This document shows positions 21,667 through 34,085 of a stretch of DNA of 64,000 nt, one piece after another. Numbering within the stretch: position 1 is the stretch's first letter; each line of letters opens with the position of its first letter. The notes beneath the pieces are model-generated. The model saw only the letters and a list, made by a program, of their open reading frames with translations. It had not been told where the DNA came from and made no database searches. The position numbers were made by a program, and so were the translations under genes. This DNA is from Aaosphaeria pasadenensis (Eukaryota; Ascomycota; Dothideomycetes; Pleosporales). The stretch is from NCBI GenBank assembly GCA_022813625.1, contig JAKLMB010000046.1:124001-188000 (forward strand), given 5' to 3'.

Positions 21667-22113
21667 TCGATTTCGTCACTGTTTGCTATATTGACATGTA
21701 CTTGTAATGCTGGGAAGAATTATTAAGTTAATTGGGAGCGATCGCCAGAAGATTAGTGTTTAAATTCACTCAGTGATAGGGCCAATAGTTGACGTTACCA
21801 CTCGTCACCGTGCCCCAGGCTTCCATTGCTTCATTCTTGGCACTATAAGAAAGAACGCATCTACTGTATTCCGAAATCATTGTTCCCATCACGGGTGCTG
21901 GCCAATGACACTCAAGCTAGATGAGCACATGCAATCCTGCAGTAGCTGTGTGACTATGAAGAGAACATTACATCCTATCCTATTTGGATTGTTACGAGCC
22001 AGAAACAGTTATAATAATATTGAAGGTCATGAGGTAAATGAGATCATTATAGCTTCCGTCACACGCAAAGACAAAAGAAGAACAAGGCCGTAATGTCGCT
22101 GCTCAAACAACAG
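21667..22113. other. Intergenic region
   Basis: Spacer of 447 bp between two minus-strand genes; it is the promoter of the preceding gene and the 3' flank of the GTPase gene. An open frame on the plus strand (21773-22093) has no recognisable composition or motif. Nothing else is supported. Confidence 0.5.
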
Positions 22114-23522
22114 CTACAAGATTACACACGAAAAACCGTTATCGTGCTGATCTTTCGATTCCTGCTGTTGATCCTCCCAACGTCGGGCGAAGTCGGCGTC
22201 GAAGTCAACGTCAAAGTCGGCGTCACTGAAACCATCATCCGTCGCAAAAGAGAAAGACTGTTCAAATCCTTGACGTTGATATGCCGACGCGTTTTCTTGG
22301 TTCTGAAAGAACCTGGCCGAGCGGTACAAGAGACCGACCCATGGCCTGACTTCCCGTAGTACATCCATCCAAGACACAGAGGATTGCGGGACACTGGAAG
22401 GACCACTGGAAGGACCACTGGAAGGATCACTGGAAGGACCACTCTGCCCTGATTGAGCAGTTCCCGCGTCATTCGGAGGCGTGTTCGACTGCTCAGTGCG
22501 TGGTTCTTGATAATATTATTAGCCATTGGAATGGAGAGACTCGTTCAGATACTGTCGTGACTTGCCTTGATCTGGAGCTGTGGCATTGCTGCTTCCCTTT
22601 GTTGCTGATCTGAGCCAGCGTCCCGCAGATGTTGCATCGATACTCTGGCCATCAGCGATTTCGGTGTAAATCTTCAGACGCAGCTCTGATGCGTCGTGAT
22701 AACGCTCATGTATCATTGCTCTTGCTTCGCGTGCTCGTTCCTCGGCGTTCCTCCCTATGTCAAGCCCTCGCTTACGGTCACCGTCCTGGATGAGGCCATG
22801 GTGAAATGACTCTGCTCCATTTAAGAGTAGGGGTCGAATCAAATCACTCTCGCTCCATTGAGAATAACGGTCGAGCTTCTCTTCAATACCAGCATCATCC
22901 TTCCTATCCCACTTAGTAGAGACGATTGTAACGTTTGGCATGTAATCGTTACCGCAGAAATGTTGCCGCCAAGTTAGAACCATTTCCTGGGACTTAGTCG
23001 AACGATCCTCATCAAATTTATCAACGTATATAAGACCGCGGAACTTGACATATGGCTGTATCGTGGCCATGGCTGTCATGAGAAGATAGAAAATCCCCCG
23101 ATCGTCCATGTCGGCCGCGCTGAATCCTGGCATATCCAGGAAAATGTACTTCTTCCCGTTGATGATTGTAGGTACAAGAGCGGTAGTCCGTGTTCCTAAA
23201 TGATTATGAGCGTCTAAGAACATCCCACTAAGCACGCATTTCTAGTTACCGGATTGAAGAGTAGATGAGACGTAGACATTCGAACCTGTCACGGATTTGA
23301 TGAAAGCAGACTTTCCAACTCCAGTAGCACCCGTGACAATGATCAGGTCAGCTCCCATGCTATATCTCAATTAGCTATCAATTCTGGGTGCAAAAACGAC
23401 AATACGTACTATTTTTCGATGAACTTAGCAGCTTTGTCGGACAGTGCATTGCAAACCCTGGAAGATAGTTTCCTCCAGCCATCTGCTATAGAGCGTAATG
23501 GGGTTTTGGAAGTAATGTCCAT
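22114..23522 (-). CDS. P-loop GTPase (AIG1/MMR-HSR1-like) with C-terminal CaaX box
   Basis: Exons 23522-23410, 23359-23250, 23195-22566 and 22505-22114 give 414 residues. A helical N-terminus (SIADGWRKLSSRVCNALSDK) precedes LIIVTGATGVGKSAF, a perfect Walker A/G1. Then come G3 (YIFLDMPGFSAADMD) and a G4-like VSTKWD. The third intron again appears to use a GC donor (GCAAGT, 22565-22506), which joins the GTPase body to a Ser/Pro repeat region and an acidic tail. The protein ends SCVIL, a CaaX motif whose final Leu predicts geranylgeranylation, so membrane attachment is expected. Fungal GTPases of this sort are poorly studied; some lie near incompatibility-type genes. It is divergent from a Clr5-domain gene. 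Confidence 0.8.
22393..22443 (+). repeat. 12-bp in-frame minisatellite in the GTPase gene
   Basis: Four copies of ACTGGAAGGACC (one with T for C) plus a partial fifth. On the coding strand it encodes a GPSS repeat between the GTP-binding part and the acidic CaaX-bearing tail. As the unit is a multiple of three, copy number may vary without breaking the gene. Confidence 0.85.
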
Positions 23523-24003
23523 GTCTTAAGGAAGAAAAAAATGATTCTGGTTTTCGAAAGACAAGTGTGGGGAGTGGAGTGACAGAAAGGTTCCGCTTGA
23601 CCTGTTCGATCGCGAGCTTAAATATTTCAATTGATCAGGACGTCTCCATGATACATCAACCTCATTCGTCGACGACCCATCCAATGGTGGGAATGTAGAG
23701 ATGAGCAGGGTTATACTTAAGCGAACAGAAATTTATTGCATACTGCGGCGTAACGTACAATGGTGGGTTGATAGAGAACATCACAGGCTATCAACATCAC
23801 TGCCTTGTTGTATAGGCTGCAGGCATGCAGGTTTCATGCATAGTCCTCTGCCACGCAACATGTTGAAGCACAATCATAACGAGAGCTGACACATTCGAGA
23901 CGACTAATAATGCGATGTAAGAGCTATCCGATGTTGCGTTCTCGACTCCGTTGTATTGCTCCACTTTATTTTCATAGTATCGTGCAAACCTATACTTCGT
24001 GAA
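23523..24003. promoter_or_regulatory. Divergent promoter of GTPase and Clr5 genes
   Basis: About 480 bp between two divergent starts. An in-frame upstream Met at 23956 could extend the Clr5 protein by 16 residues, but the added residues are hydrophobic and unlike the family. No motif stands out. Confidence 0.4.
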
Positions 24004-25574
24004 ATGGCGTCTCATTTGCACTCCTCTCTTTTTGAACAGTTTTATCCTGAAATCGTTGTCCATTACGTGATTGATGGACTCAGCCTCGCACAACTAAAAG
24101 AGATCTTGATCAAGCGAGACCCAAGGCTGCTGATGAGGTACGCCATTGGCACAATCAAATGGACAGCTCCCTAACCAAGACTTTAAGTGACTTCCAATGG
24201 AGAAACAAACTACTGGAGTTTGGCATTTCAAAAAATAATAACCTGCCCGACGCTGAATACATTCTCGAGAATCTTAGAGAAAACGGCTACGAAGTTGATC
24301 AGTGCCTAGTCATAGCTGACGGTATCCTCGTCGATGTTAGAGACTTACAACGATACTGCAAGCGCAAAGGCATATCATCAACCAAGGGCGAACTATCACT
24401 ACGCGCGCAACAAATCTTTTTCATTCCTCTGCCTTTCACGTTCACCATTCTCGGTGATTTGGAGTTTTTGAAAGGCTTCAGAAAACTCCTCTGGTACACC
24501 CGTTTGCATTTCGACAAATGCTTCACTACCGGTATATGGTCACCGAACAATTATGGTATATATGGGCGACATGAGACATTGATACCAGGTCTTTCGGATC
24601 TCACTACGTTCCACAACATGATATGCGACGCCCTCAAACACTGGAGAAATGGAGATTGTAAAAGATTCTGGGCGGAGATTACCACAACTCAGTCGTTGTA
24701 CAAATCGATCGTCCAGACGTACCACCATCGCCAATTTCCCGACATTTTGGCAATTTCGCTGCTGTTCGAAAAACACCAGCTGTCTTGTCTCCGCATTGGT
24801 ATGGCCAAAGGTCTGTTCGCTTGGGCAAAGGACGACGCCGTTGGTCTTCAAAGCTATGACCCTAGGAGAAGAATTTTTGAAGAGATGATACATTTGCCAA
24901 TGGATCCTCACGGTCACTTGTATCTCGCGTACGATGCTTATTGCCGCCATCTTTGGATGACTAGGGCAACTGGAAACGGCCCTATCAAGGCATATTATGG
25001 ATACAACCAAGCGAGCCTGCCTCGTACTATTCCGGGAGGCTTTTACGACTTATTCAAAGCGAAGAATTCCATCGAGATTCAAGGCATACTTCAACAAGTA
25101 GATCTGATGTTTCCCGTGATCGATCACGCGAGGGTCTGTTTGTGGCAGACGGCCATTCGGTATTTGCTGCAAGAACACCAATACGATGATGCGGAGATAT
25201 TTAGCACAATCCTGGCATCATCCCTTCTCCCAGATCCGTATCCACCAGGGCTTTTCCAAGAGCGCCAACTCAACGCAGACACATCAATCTCCTTATTTCT
25301 GCTTGGATCGGCTCAAATCTCCCTGAAGAAAGTCCCCCAGGCTCAAAGAAGTTTTCCGAAATGCGTCGAGATAAGGAGTGTCTGGGTATCCGATTACTCC
25401 TGGGATCCAATACTCGCAGGTGCACTAGAGCAGTTGCAAAATTTGGCAGAGCGGATGAATAACTATGTAGCGATAGAAGAGTGCAAATGGCGGATTTCTC
25501 TCATGTATTCTGCCATGGAACAGAATTATTTGACTTCATCAGGGGAACTCGTTAGGGATGTACAATCGCGCTGA
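24004..25574 (+). CDS. Clr5-domain protein
   Basis: Exons 24004-24137 and 24188-25574 give 506 residues. The intron falls inside the N-terminal Clr5 domain; after splicing the signature reads YVIDGLSLAQLKEILI then SDFQWRNKLLEFGISKNN. Clr5 is a short helical, Myb-like N-terminal domain named after a fission-yeast silencing factor, and is abundant in Pezizomycotina. The rest (residues about 100-500) is alpha-helical with Trp/Leu-rich segments reminiscent of TPR-type repeats, as is common in these proteins, but without a nameable enzyme domain. The function is unknown; nuclear or defence-related roles have been proposed for relatives. Convergent with the NR-PKS gene. Confidence 0.78.
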
Positions 25575-25842
25575 GGAAACACTGTTGACGGCTGGTAGCA
25601 CGTGTCGGAGATGATACTTGTGTCCAGTTGTTCATGAACATTATGATATGTGTCAGCCTTTCCTCTCGACTTCCTAGTCTACTATCCTCTTTCGCTTTTC
25701 TCTTGATGAACTTCTCTCTGTCGTCACCGCTTTTTGATTTGAGCTTTTATTCTGAAATTTGAATTCACATTGGTCTATCCTATGAAATTGACTTATTATA
25801 TAAATATCCTAACAAAAGAAACGAAATGCAGGTTGACAGTAT
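25575..25842. other. Short convergent intergenic region at the cluster edge
   Basis: Shared 3' flank of the Clr5 gene and the NR-PKS gene, 268 bp, T-rich and AT-rich toward its right side, consistent with two facing polyadenylation regions. It marks the left border of the polyketide cluster. Confidence 0.4.
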
Positions 25843-28800
25843 CTACTGCAAAAACCCCATCTCCTTCCACGCTTTGATATATGACATGACGACCTCAGCA
25901 GGGACCGGTCCCTCAGCAGCCATAGTCGGAGAATGCTGGCTGACCATCGTTGTGTCAAGAACGATACCGCCTGTAGCCATGCGGCGGAAGTGTTGCTCTA
26001 GGAATGCAATGGCGCGGGCGGCAGGATTTTCTGAGTCGGGGAGATTGGACTCGCGAACACGCCTTACCCATTCCTCGAAGGGGACGATGTTTTCTGGCGA
26101 AATGCCCAAGGCAGGAGCGAGAATGGACGACATTTTATTCCATGGCTGGCCTACAGGATTGTCGATATGGTAGACTGGGTGGGCATCTGGTTCCGATATG
26201 TCCGCGTAGCAATCGAGTTTGAGCAGGTCGACCATGACGGCAGCGGATTTGTTGACGGGAAGCCAATGCAGCGTACCTGGCAGGTCTGGCCAGGATTTCA
26301 GTGCCTGAGCGCTCTTGAGGATAAATGGGAAGTGTTCGACTGGGTTCCAAACACCGCTCTTGGTAGACCCTGAGATCTGACCTGGGCGGCAAGCAGACGC
26401 GCGGAAGAGACGGGGGTGCCGGCGCATAGTCTCGTCTAGCATCCGCTCACATACCCATTTTCCCTCATTGTAACCACTTGGGATGACCGAGTCCATTGGA
26501 ACAAACTGTTCTGGAACATCAACCCGCTCACCGGAGAAGCCAACCACCCCAATAGATGAGACGTACTGGAATCCAATCTTACGGGGCGCCGCGCTTATGG
26601 CCATGTCGCGCGCAAGATCGAGTAGATTCCTCATAGTCTTGATTTGGGGTTCGAAGGCCCTGAGAGGCCGTATTGCACTCATAGGCCAGGCGTTATGAAT
26701 GAGATGGGTACCGTGCTCGACTAGCCAGGTGAACTCCTGGGCCGGAAGACCGAGCTGGGGCTTCGAAGTGTCAGTGTCATATACTCGCAATTTGGCCAAC
26801 GCGGCAGGGGACAGTTCGATGCCTCGCGTGGTCAGAGCATCAAGCTGTCTCTTCCTCGCGGCCACATTGCTGACTGGGCGGTTCATGCACACAACATGCG
26901 AGACATCTTCACGCTCGGCGAGAGCCTGGACAAGATGAGCCCCCAAACTACCAGAAGCGCCAGTTACGATGACCGCGGCACCAACATTACTGGAGGAACG
27001 GTTGCTGGCTGTACGGTGCTCCGCTGCCTTCAGTCCTGGCGATTCCCATCCTGCTGTATACAGGTTCGTTAACCGTACTGCCTCCGCCGCTCGTGCAGCC
27101 ACATCCGCCTTCCTAAGCACAGTATTTGTTTTTGCTGCTGTTTCCACTGCACTAGATGAGTTACTTGAAATTCTGAGCTAGGTGAGAGGCTGGAACTAAC
27201 CTTTTGATGGAACCGTGAGATACGGAGTCAGAGAAAGAGATGACGGAAGATGCGTCGTCGCTCTGATCCGTGAATATATTGTCGTTGATACTACTCTCGT
27301 CATCATCTTCATCACTATCCTGCTGTTGCCCGTTCGGCACACTCTGGGTCTGTGCCACAGCACTCTTGACACAGTCGACAAATTGACGAATACTGGTAGC
27401 CTTCATCTGCTCATTCTGATCGAGCGTGCATTTGAAGGTGTTCTCTATCTCGCGTGCTAACTCCATCCCCATCAATGAATCGATGCCTAGATCGGCCAAT
27501 TCACTGTCAAGCTTGAACTCGCTGACGTCGATACCGGAAACATTGGCGACAATGTTGCGCACATCGTCCGTGATGTCGTGTGCACCACCGACAGACTTAG
27601 GCTGCGTATTGTCGGACTTTTCCATAATCCTAGGCCGAACCTCTCGTGGCATAGGAGAATTAGCAGCCTCCTGGCAAATTTGGGGTGCAGAAGGGGAAAG
27701 TGATGGCGCGGTGCCCCTGACAAACGATTTGTCTGCAGTCGTGCGCGCCAGAATCTTGCTCATCGTTGCTTTGGCGATGCGGACGTAGCGAAGTCCTAAG
27801 ATGACCTCAGCGAGGGTGCGCGTTTCTGCGTCGAAGATGAAGACATCCGTGGTATACGATTTCTCATTTTCGCGCTGGTGGCGAGCGAGCACATGCCAAA
27901 CACCAGAGCCGTGTTCCTTGCCGTCGGTCACGGTCTGGATCTTGGGCGAACGCATAACCATCTCAAGACCAGTGGCGACAAACATATCGCTGGCAGGAAG
28001 ATCGGTGAGTAGGTTGACGTACATGCCTGCAACCTGCCCGAAGGAATCGGCTTTGGGTACGTCGAGCCAGGTGTCGCCGGTATGTCGTTTGCGCACAATA
28101 CCAGCACTCTCGCCATCGCGACCTACTACGTACTTTACACCTTCGTACACGGGCCCAAAGTCGCAGACTTCCTTGAAGGCGCGGTACACGTTGCGGCCCT
28201 GGAGTGCATCGACGCCTTCGTCGCCGGGTCCCAAGTTCAGAACGGATTCGCATTGGGCGTAGTTGACAACTCGCTCGTAGCGTGAGAATTCCCGAGTGAA
28301 TGCCGGCGCAGAGGGGCTGGACATTGTGATACGTCCCTCGGCGTGTTTGTCTGGGTGGCCGGAACTCGAGTTACTGACACTGTGGATCATAAAATGCCAT
28401 TCCGTCTCGGCTTTGTTGACTGACTCGAGATCGAGATAGAAGGTACGAGTAGAGTCGGCGCAGATGGGCGAATGGCTGAGCATGTCCCGTACAATAGGCG
28501 AAAAGCCATTCGCTTTCCAGTCTTGGTTCAAGCTATAGAGAGTCTCGATGGCCATATCAATCTCAAGAGTAGCGGGGCAAATGGGAGCTGTCTGTGCGAT
28601 GACATGGGTAGCGAACAAGCTTTGATATTTGGCAGAAGTAGTGTTGATCCGGAAGCGGGCAAGCTTCGTGGGTTTCTTCTCGCTGCCGCCGTTCTGGAAG
28701 CCCATAAATGTCCATGGTCCAAGGCTCTTGGGTCCTTCCTGTGCGTCGGGAACCATCTGTGTGGATTTTGCAACCACAGTCCCGTTTTCGATCATCTTCT

Positions 28801-31800
28801 GAGCAATCTTCTTGGCCTGCTCCAAAGGTGACTTAACCTCAAGCCAATGGCGCGATCTTTCGAACTGGTAGGGTGGAAGAAGAAGTTGCGCGTAGTTGTC
28901 AGTCTGCGTCGTGTGATGTGCCCAGAAGTTTACACGTAGACCCTGCTTCCAGAGACTGACAGTTGCATCTGTGAGCCCATCCATCCCCTTGGTGGTGTTG
29001 GTAATGGAGACGGACTGAAAGTGGTGAGACTCGGGAGTGGTGAGTCCTGCAGCCGCGAGTGCGCGAGATGCCATGACGGTGATGGTCGAATTGGAACCGG
29101 CCTCAAGAAAGATGGCTTGGGGGTACTTTTTGACTAGGCGTTGGACAGCGTGGTTGAAGAAGACTGGTTGCCGCATGTGGGAACCGACAAAGCTCCAGTC
29201 CAAGGGCGCTCCAACTTCGTGCTCTGTGGCGCTTTCGATCGGTATGACGGGGTCATTAAATGTCAGTCTCTTGCCAATCTCACCCAAGTCGGCTACAAGA
29301 GGTTGTACCAGGGACGAGTGGAAGGCATTGGTAACGTTAAGGCGCTTGCTCCTGACGCCTTGGAATTTGCTACCGTCCTCCAGAACTTTGGCTACTTGCT
29401 CGATAGCTTCAGTCGATCCTGCGAGAGTGAAGCTGCGAGGGCCGTTGTAGCAGGCAATGCTAGCCGAACCGTCGGAGGCAAGGTTCGCATCCTTCAAAAG
29501 ATCGTGGACAACCACCTCGTCAGCCTCGACCGCCATCATAGCACCAGGATCGGATCCCCAGGAATCTTTGACAAGCTTGGCCCGACCGGCAATGAGCTTT
29601 ACGGTATCCTCGAGACCGAGCACACCTGATACGCAGAGTTCTGTGATTTCACCGAAGCTGTGGCCAACGACCGCAACCACCTTCTCAGCGAGACCACAAT
29701 CTAACCAGGCTTTGGCCGAGGCATATTGCATAGCAAAGAGGCAAAGCTGAAGCTTGACGACATCCTGAACAGGTTGACATGAGAATATATCTGGCAAGAT
29801 ACTGTCAAGGCCTTGGGACGTGATAGCGTCGTTGCACTCATCAATATACCGGCGCAAGACGGTGACACCTTGGTAGAGTGTAGGGTCCAACCCCACGAAA
29901 GTGGAGACCTGTCCGCCAAAACAGAGGACGACGGGCCGTTCCGGTTTGGTAGGAGCAAGGCCCATACCCATGCTGTCAGAGGCACCCGAAAGCTTATCCT
30001 GTAGCTCGGCCAGTGAAGTGCAACTGAATATCATTGCTTGGGGTAAATTAGGGTTCGACTGCCGTTTCATATTGAACGACACATCAGCGAGCGTTGCTTG
30101 ACCTTCCTCAGACCCGGTGCGGGAGTTCAGATAGGGAGCTAGTACTCTGCTGTAGGCTGCGATGCTGCGATGGTCGAGGCCTGAGATCCAGAAAGGGAGT
30201 CGTGGTGCTAATGGGGTAGATTCGGGATATGTGGAAGGCTTGCAGGCCGTGTGGGAGAGTACCAAGCTGGCATTCGATCCGCAGGCGCCGTAGTTGTTGA
30301 TGAGGGCATACTTCCGATCCCCTTTCCAGGGTCGTAGTGTCGTGACGACCTCCATTTTGTCCGATGGCTGCGCATGGATGTGAGGGTTCATCTTGTTGAA
30401 GCTAGCCTGAGCAGGAATGAATCCTTCTCGCATCATCGTGAGCACCTTGATAAGGGAAATGAGGCCAGCAGCACCTTCTGTGTGGCCGACATGACCCTTG
30501 ACCGAACCAATGGGTACAACATCGTCACGCAAGTCACCACCAACAGCCAGACGCACACTCTCATACTCGGCGGGATCTCCAACCGGTGTGCCAGTACCGT
30601 GGCATTCGACAAGGGAAATTTCGCGTGGTTGCACTTGGGCCTTTTTGATGACGTCCTTGAAGAGGGTCGAAAGCGAAGGCACATTCGGAACGAACAATGG
30701 AATCGAGTTGAGGTTCTGATTGATACCGGTGGCGCGGATGGTCCCCAAGATCATGTTACCGTCGGCCTTTGCAGTGGAGAGCTTCTTCAGGAAGACATAT
30801 GCTATGCCATCACCACGGCAGTACCCGTCAGCGTCAGCATCAAAAGGTTTGCATTGTCCCGAGGAGCTGATGAAGCCGCCGGCGTTGAGATTTTGCGTCC
30901 ACTGTAAATTCGTCAAGACATTAACACCGCCGCAGAGCGCCGCTCTGACTTCGCCATTGATCAGATCGCGACAAGCAGTGTGGAGAGCGACGGTCGACGA
31001 CGAGCATGCCGTATCGACAGTCAGTGCTGGGCCAGTCCACCCGAAATAATGTGACATTCTACCAGAGATGAAACTCCTCAGACTCCCGGTGCCCGTGAAT
31101 GCAGTAGCTGGATGGCAGATGGTGTTGATCTCATACTCGAAAGAGCAGAGTCCAACGTAGCAGCCTACCTGCTTCCGCCTCTCCTGCTCAGCCGCAGTAA
31201 TGGTCGACATTTCATTGAAATATCCAGACTGTTCGACCGCCTGGTATGCGCCGTGCATGGAGAGGCGCCCCTGAGGATCGATGGCCATCGCCTCGCGCGG
31301 ACTGCGCTTGAAGAACTTGTGATCGAATCCGTCGGCGTCACGCATGAAATTACCAAACCACTTCCTATTTGGGTCGGCATCGGCGCCCTCGCGGAAGAGC
31401 ATGTCGTGAGTCATGCGATCTTTGGTGATGACCTGATGCTGGGACTTCCCTTCCTTGAGCATCTCTTCGAACTCGCCAAGATCATCAGCGCCAGCGACCT
31501 TGAGAGACATGCCAACGATAGCAATCGCGTCTTCAGGCTCGTCCTCTGCCTCTACGCTGGTGGACTTCGGCTCTGGGGTAGAAGTCTGTTTCGGGGCACT
31601 GGAGGTTGTGGGTGGTAGCCGGGCACGCTTAGGGATCTGTTCTTCGATCTCTTCGAATTGCACTTGCTTTTGGCCCATGGCGCGTACAATCGTAGGCCCC
31701 ATGGGACGGTCGAGGCCGAAGGCAATGAGTGAGACGTTGTCACTGTTAGCTGCAAGTTTAGAGACGGTGCTGGACCAGTTCAATTGACTCGTAAGAATAG

Positions 31801-32815
31801 ATCGCAATACTTTGTCGACCAAGTTGGTTTCCTCGCTTGAAACTGACTTGCCCTCAGGGTGGTCAAGATAAGTCGGCAATGCGAGATGGGCAGCGTCGGG
31901 AAATTGCAGCTCAGGCATGGAACGGCATATCTCGATCAATGCTTCGGTATGGCGTGCGCGCTCTTCACCTGGGGTGTGCAGTTTGCCCTTGAAGGCAAGG
32001 GGGATTGCAGTCACACCTACTGCGCGAAGCTGTCTTACAAGCTTACGTGCAATGCGCTCCTGGGTGGTGATGGTAGCTCGGGAATCATCGAACAGCACAG
32101 AGATATAGGCGTCGGGCGACATGGTGGAAACAATACGCGCCATATCGGCGCCTTGCTTGGCTGTCCTCCACGCAGTCGCCAAAGAAACTGATCCTCCTTT
32201 GCCCTTGCTCTTACTCCACTCCTCAGTGGCGCCCACCAGAGCAGCCATCATGACACCGATGCGCAGTGCGGTGGCGCCGAACTTCTCGAACTCTTTTCGA
32301 TTGTGGGAGCTTGCTACTGCGACAGCAGCGATCATTCCAGCGCAGAAGCCCACCGTCTCGATTTTGCCGCTGCCCGCAACTTTCACCACTTCAGCCTGCA
32401 GGTCGTCGATGGGCTGTCCAGCCTCGCCGTCGAATCGGAATTCCAGGTAGCGCCAGTATTGATCGAGTTGAATCGCAATCATCATAAAACCAATCCAAAT
32501 ATCAGGAATTTCCTGGTCCGGTTCTATCTGGTCCTCAGACTGGTCGCCCAATCTCAACCATGACTCGAGATGGGCCAGGAGTTTAGCGCCATCCATTGTC
32601 CCCGTCATCTCGGGGATCTTCTGTACCATGGCATCCCAGTATTGGGGCATGCTGGCCAGAGCATCAAGTATCCATTTTGCGTTGGTACCGTCCAAGATCT
32701 GTCGGGCTTCCTTCGCCAGTGTTTTCTTGGTTTGGGGACCGATGTGGCCGCCAAAGACGAAGCCGTTGGCCTTGCAGGCATGGTTCAAAGATTCCGGTAG
32801 CATTGAAGTTGACAT
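25843..32815 (-). CDS. Non-reducing polyketide synthase, SAT-KS-AT-PT-ACP-R
   Basis: Exons 32815-27201 and 27151-25843 (49-nt intron) give 2307 residues. I chose the Met at 32815 because SAT homology starts right after it. SAT: GFCAG (Cys 158). KS from about 428: VDTACSSST (Cys 604), ECHGTGTPVGDP, SVKGHVGHTEGA. AT: VGHSFGE (Ser 1053). PT: ATHVIAQTAPICPAT (His 1404) with catalytic Asp near 1590 in ADSFGQVAGM. One ACP: LGIDSLMGMEL (Ser 1780). C-terminal thioester reductase: VTGASGSLGAHL (about 1936) and YxxxK SGYNEGK (Tyr 2099, Lys 2103). There is no room for a C-methyltransferase between ACP and R. Expected role: accept a starter from the HR-PKS via SAT, build and cyclise an aromatic chain, and release it as an aldehyde. 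Confidence 0.95.
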
Positions 32816-34085
32816 GCTGATATCCTTGATATAAAATATGAGAGTGGAAGATGTAGCAACGATGAGGTCGCGAAATACGGACTTTTTGATGACGAGTAGG
32901 CGTGCAATCAACAGTAACGGGACAATGTAGGATGATGTATATTCTCAGGCACACTGGACAGAATAGAGCCAGCGTTGCAGAGAAAGCGTGGAGTATAATG
33001 TAATTCAGTCTCAAAAATGAGTAAAGGGTAAGTTATGGACAAGAAGGATTTGAAATTAAGAAGAGACTTTCTGATATGTGGTGAAGATAGAAAGCTGTTT
33101 TGGCAGTTGCTGGTTTCTGTGACGAAGAAATGCGAGGCCTGCGCAGAACTATTACTTAGATGTTATCAAATGAACACACAATAGGCTGCCGTATTCACAA
33201 GAATCAAAACAGGGCGCCGAGCGTACTCAATATAAGTCAATTCTGATATAACGATATGCCAAATTGAAACGACAATTTAAAGCGATGGGAATGCCACAGT
33301 GAACGCATACTGACCTGCATATGCCCTGTGCTTGTCTCTGCCGCAACGAAGCATCTCCATACCTTCGAGGTATCCACAGTGCCTTAGCGACAAAACGCAT
33401 AGCGAATTGTATGTATCCTGGGCAAATGCTTGTCTGCGCAGCAATGAAGCTTGTTTGCTTCATGGAAGCACGCACAGTGCCATAGCGGTCTCTGTTGGAC
33501 CAACAAGTCCAGAACTGAAACAAGAGATAGTGAGTAATACATCTATTGCGTTGCAGGAAAGGACATTGAAGGATACGCGGCCACTTTGTCCAATGATATT
33601 CCAAAAGTGGCGACGCCTGCTATCGAGTTGGCAATCCCTTGCTCATGCTTGTTCAAGCTGCATACGAGAGATAGTGTTCACTTGTTGGATTGATGGACGA
33701 CGGACTTCCGCTGTTTAGCAGATCCTATGTTAAGCACACCCCAGACAATATATTGATCCAGTTCAAACGGAAATCGGCTGATTGTAGATCCTTCTGGTAT
33801 CTGTTTCATTGAATCCCCGAAGTCAGTGTTCGCTGGATTTATATACTCTTTGATACGGCTGGAGTGTTGTATATGTTTATCTCACACGAAAGAGCAAAAT
33901 TATTGATCAAAACAACACATTGATTGTTTCGCTCGGTTCTGTTTTGTTCGGTTGTCATAAGTCATCTTATCGCTTCTTTGAATTATTGTTGTGTGGAGCC
34001 GAGGAATCCATATCTTCAGCACTCATTCTTCGCATCAACGGCGTTGAGCAATCGTTATTGGGACGTGCCATTATTGTTTTCGACC
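32816..34085. promoter_or_regulatory. Divergent promoter of NR-PKS and FAD monooxygenase
   Basis: 1.27 kb with no supported gene, although several short frames exist. It should hold both core promoters; close to the monooxygenase start there is a short imperfect direct repeat around GCTCGGTTCTG / GTTCGGTTGTC (33931-33956). The cluster word ACTACCCGA found in the other two divergent promoters was not seen here. Confidence 0.4.

Noticed and set aside
22122..22526. Open frame overlapping the 3' part of the GTPase gene
   Set aside because: It only reads the minisatellite in another frame (VLPVVLPV repeats). The GC-AG splice puts the acidic, CaaX-ending frame in continuity with the GTPase.
27801..32834. 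Numerous plus-strand open frames over the NR-PKS
   Set aside because: They are antisense shadows of the PKS coding sequence with no motif or independent codon logic.
33227..33718. Open frames in the NR-PKS/monooxygenase spacer as a possible small cluster gene
   Set aside because: No recognisable features on either strand and no splice-consistent extension; treated as promoter.
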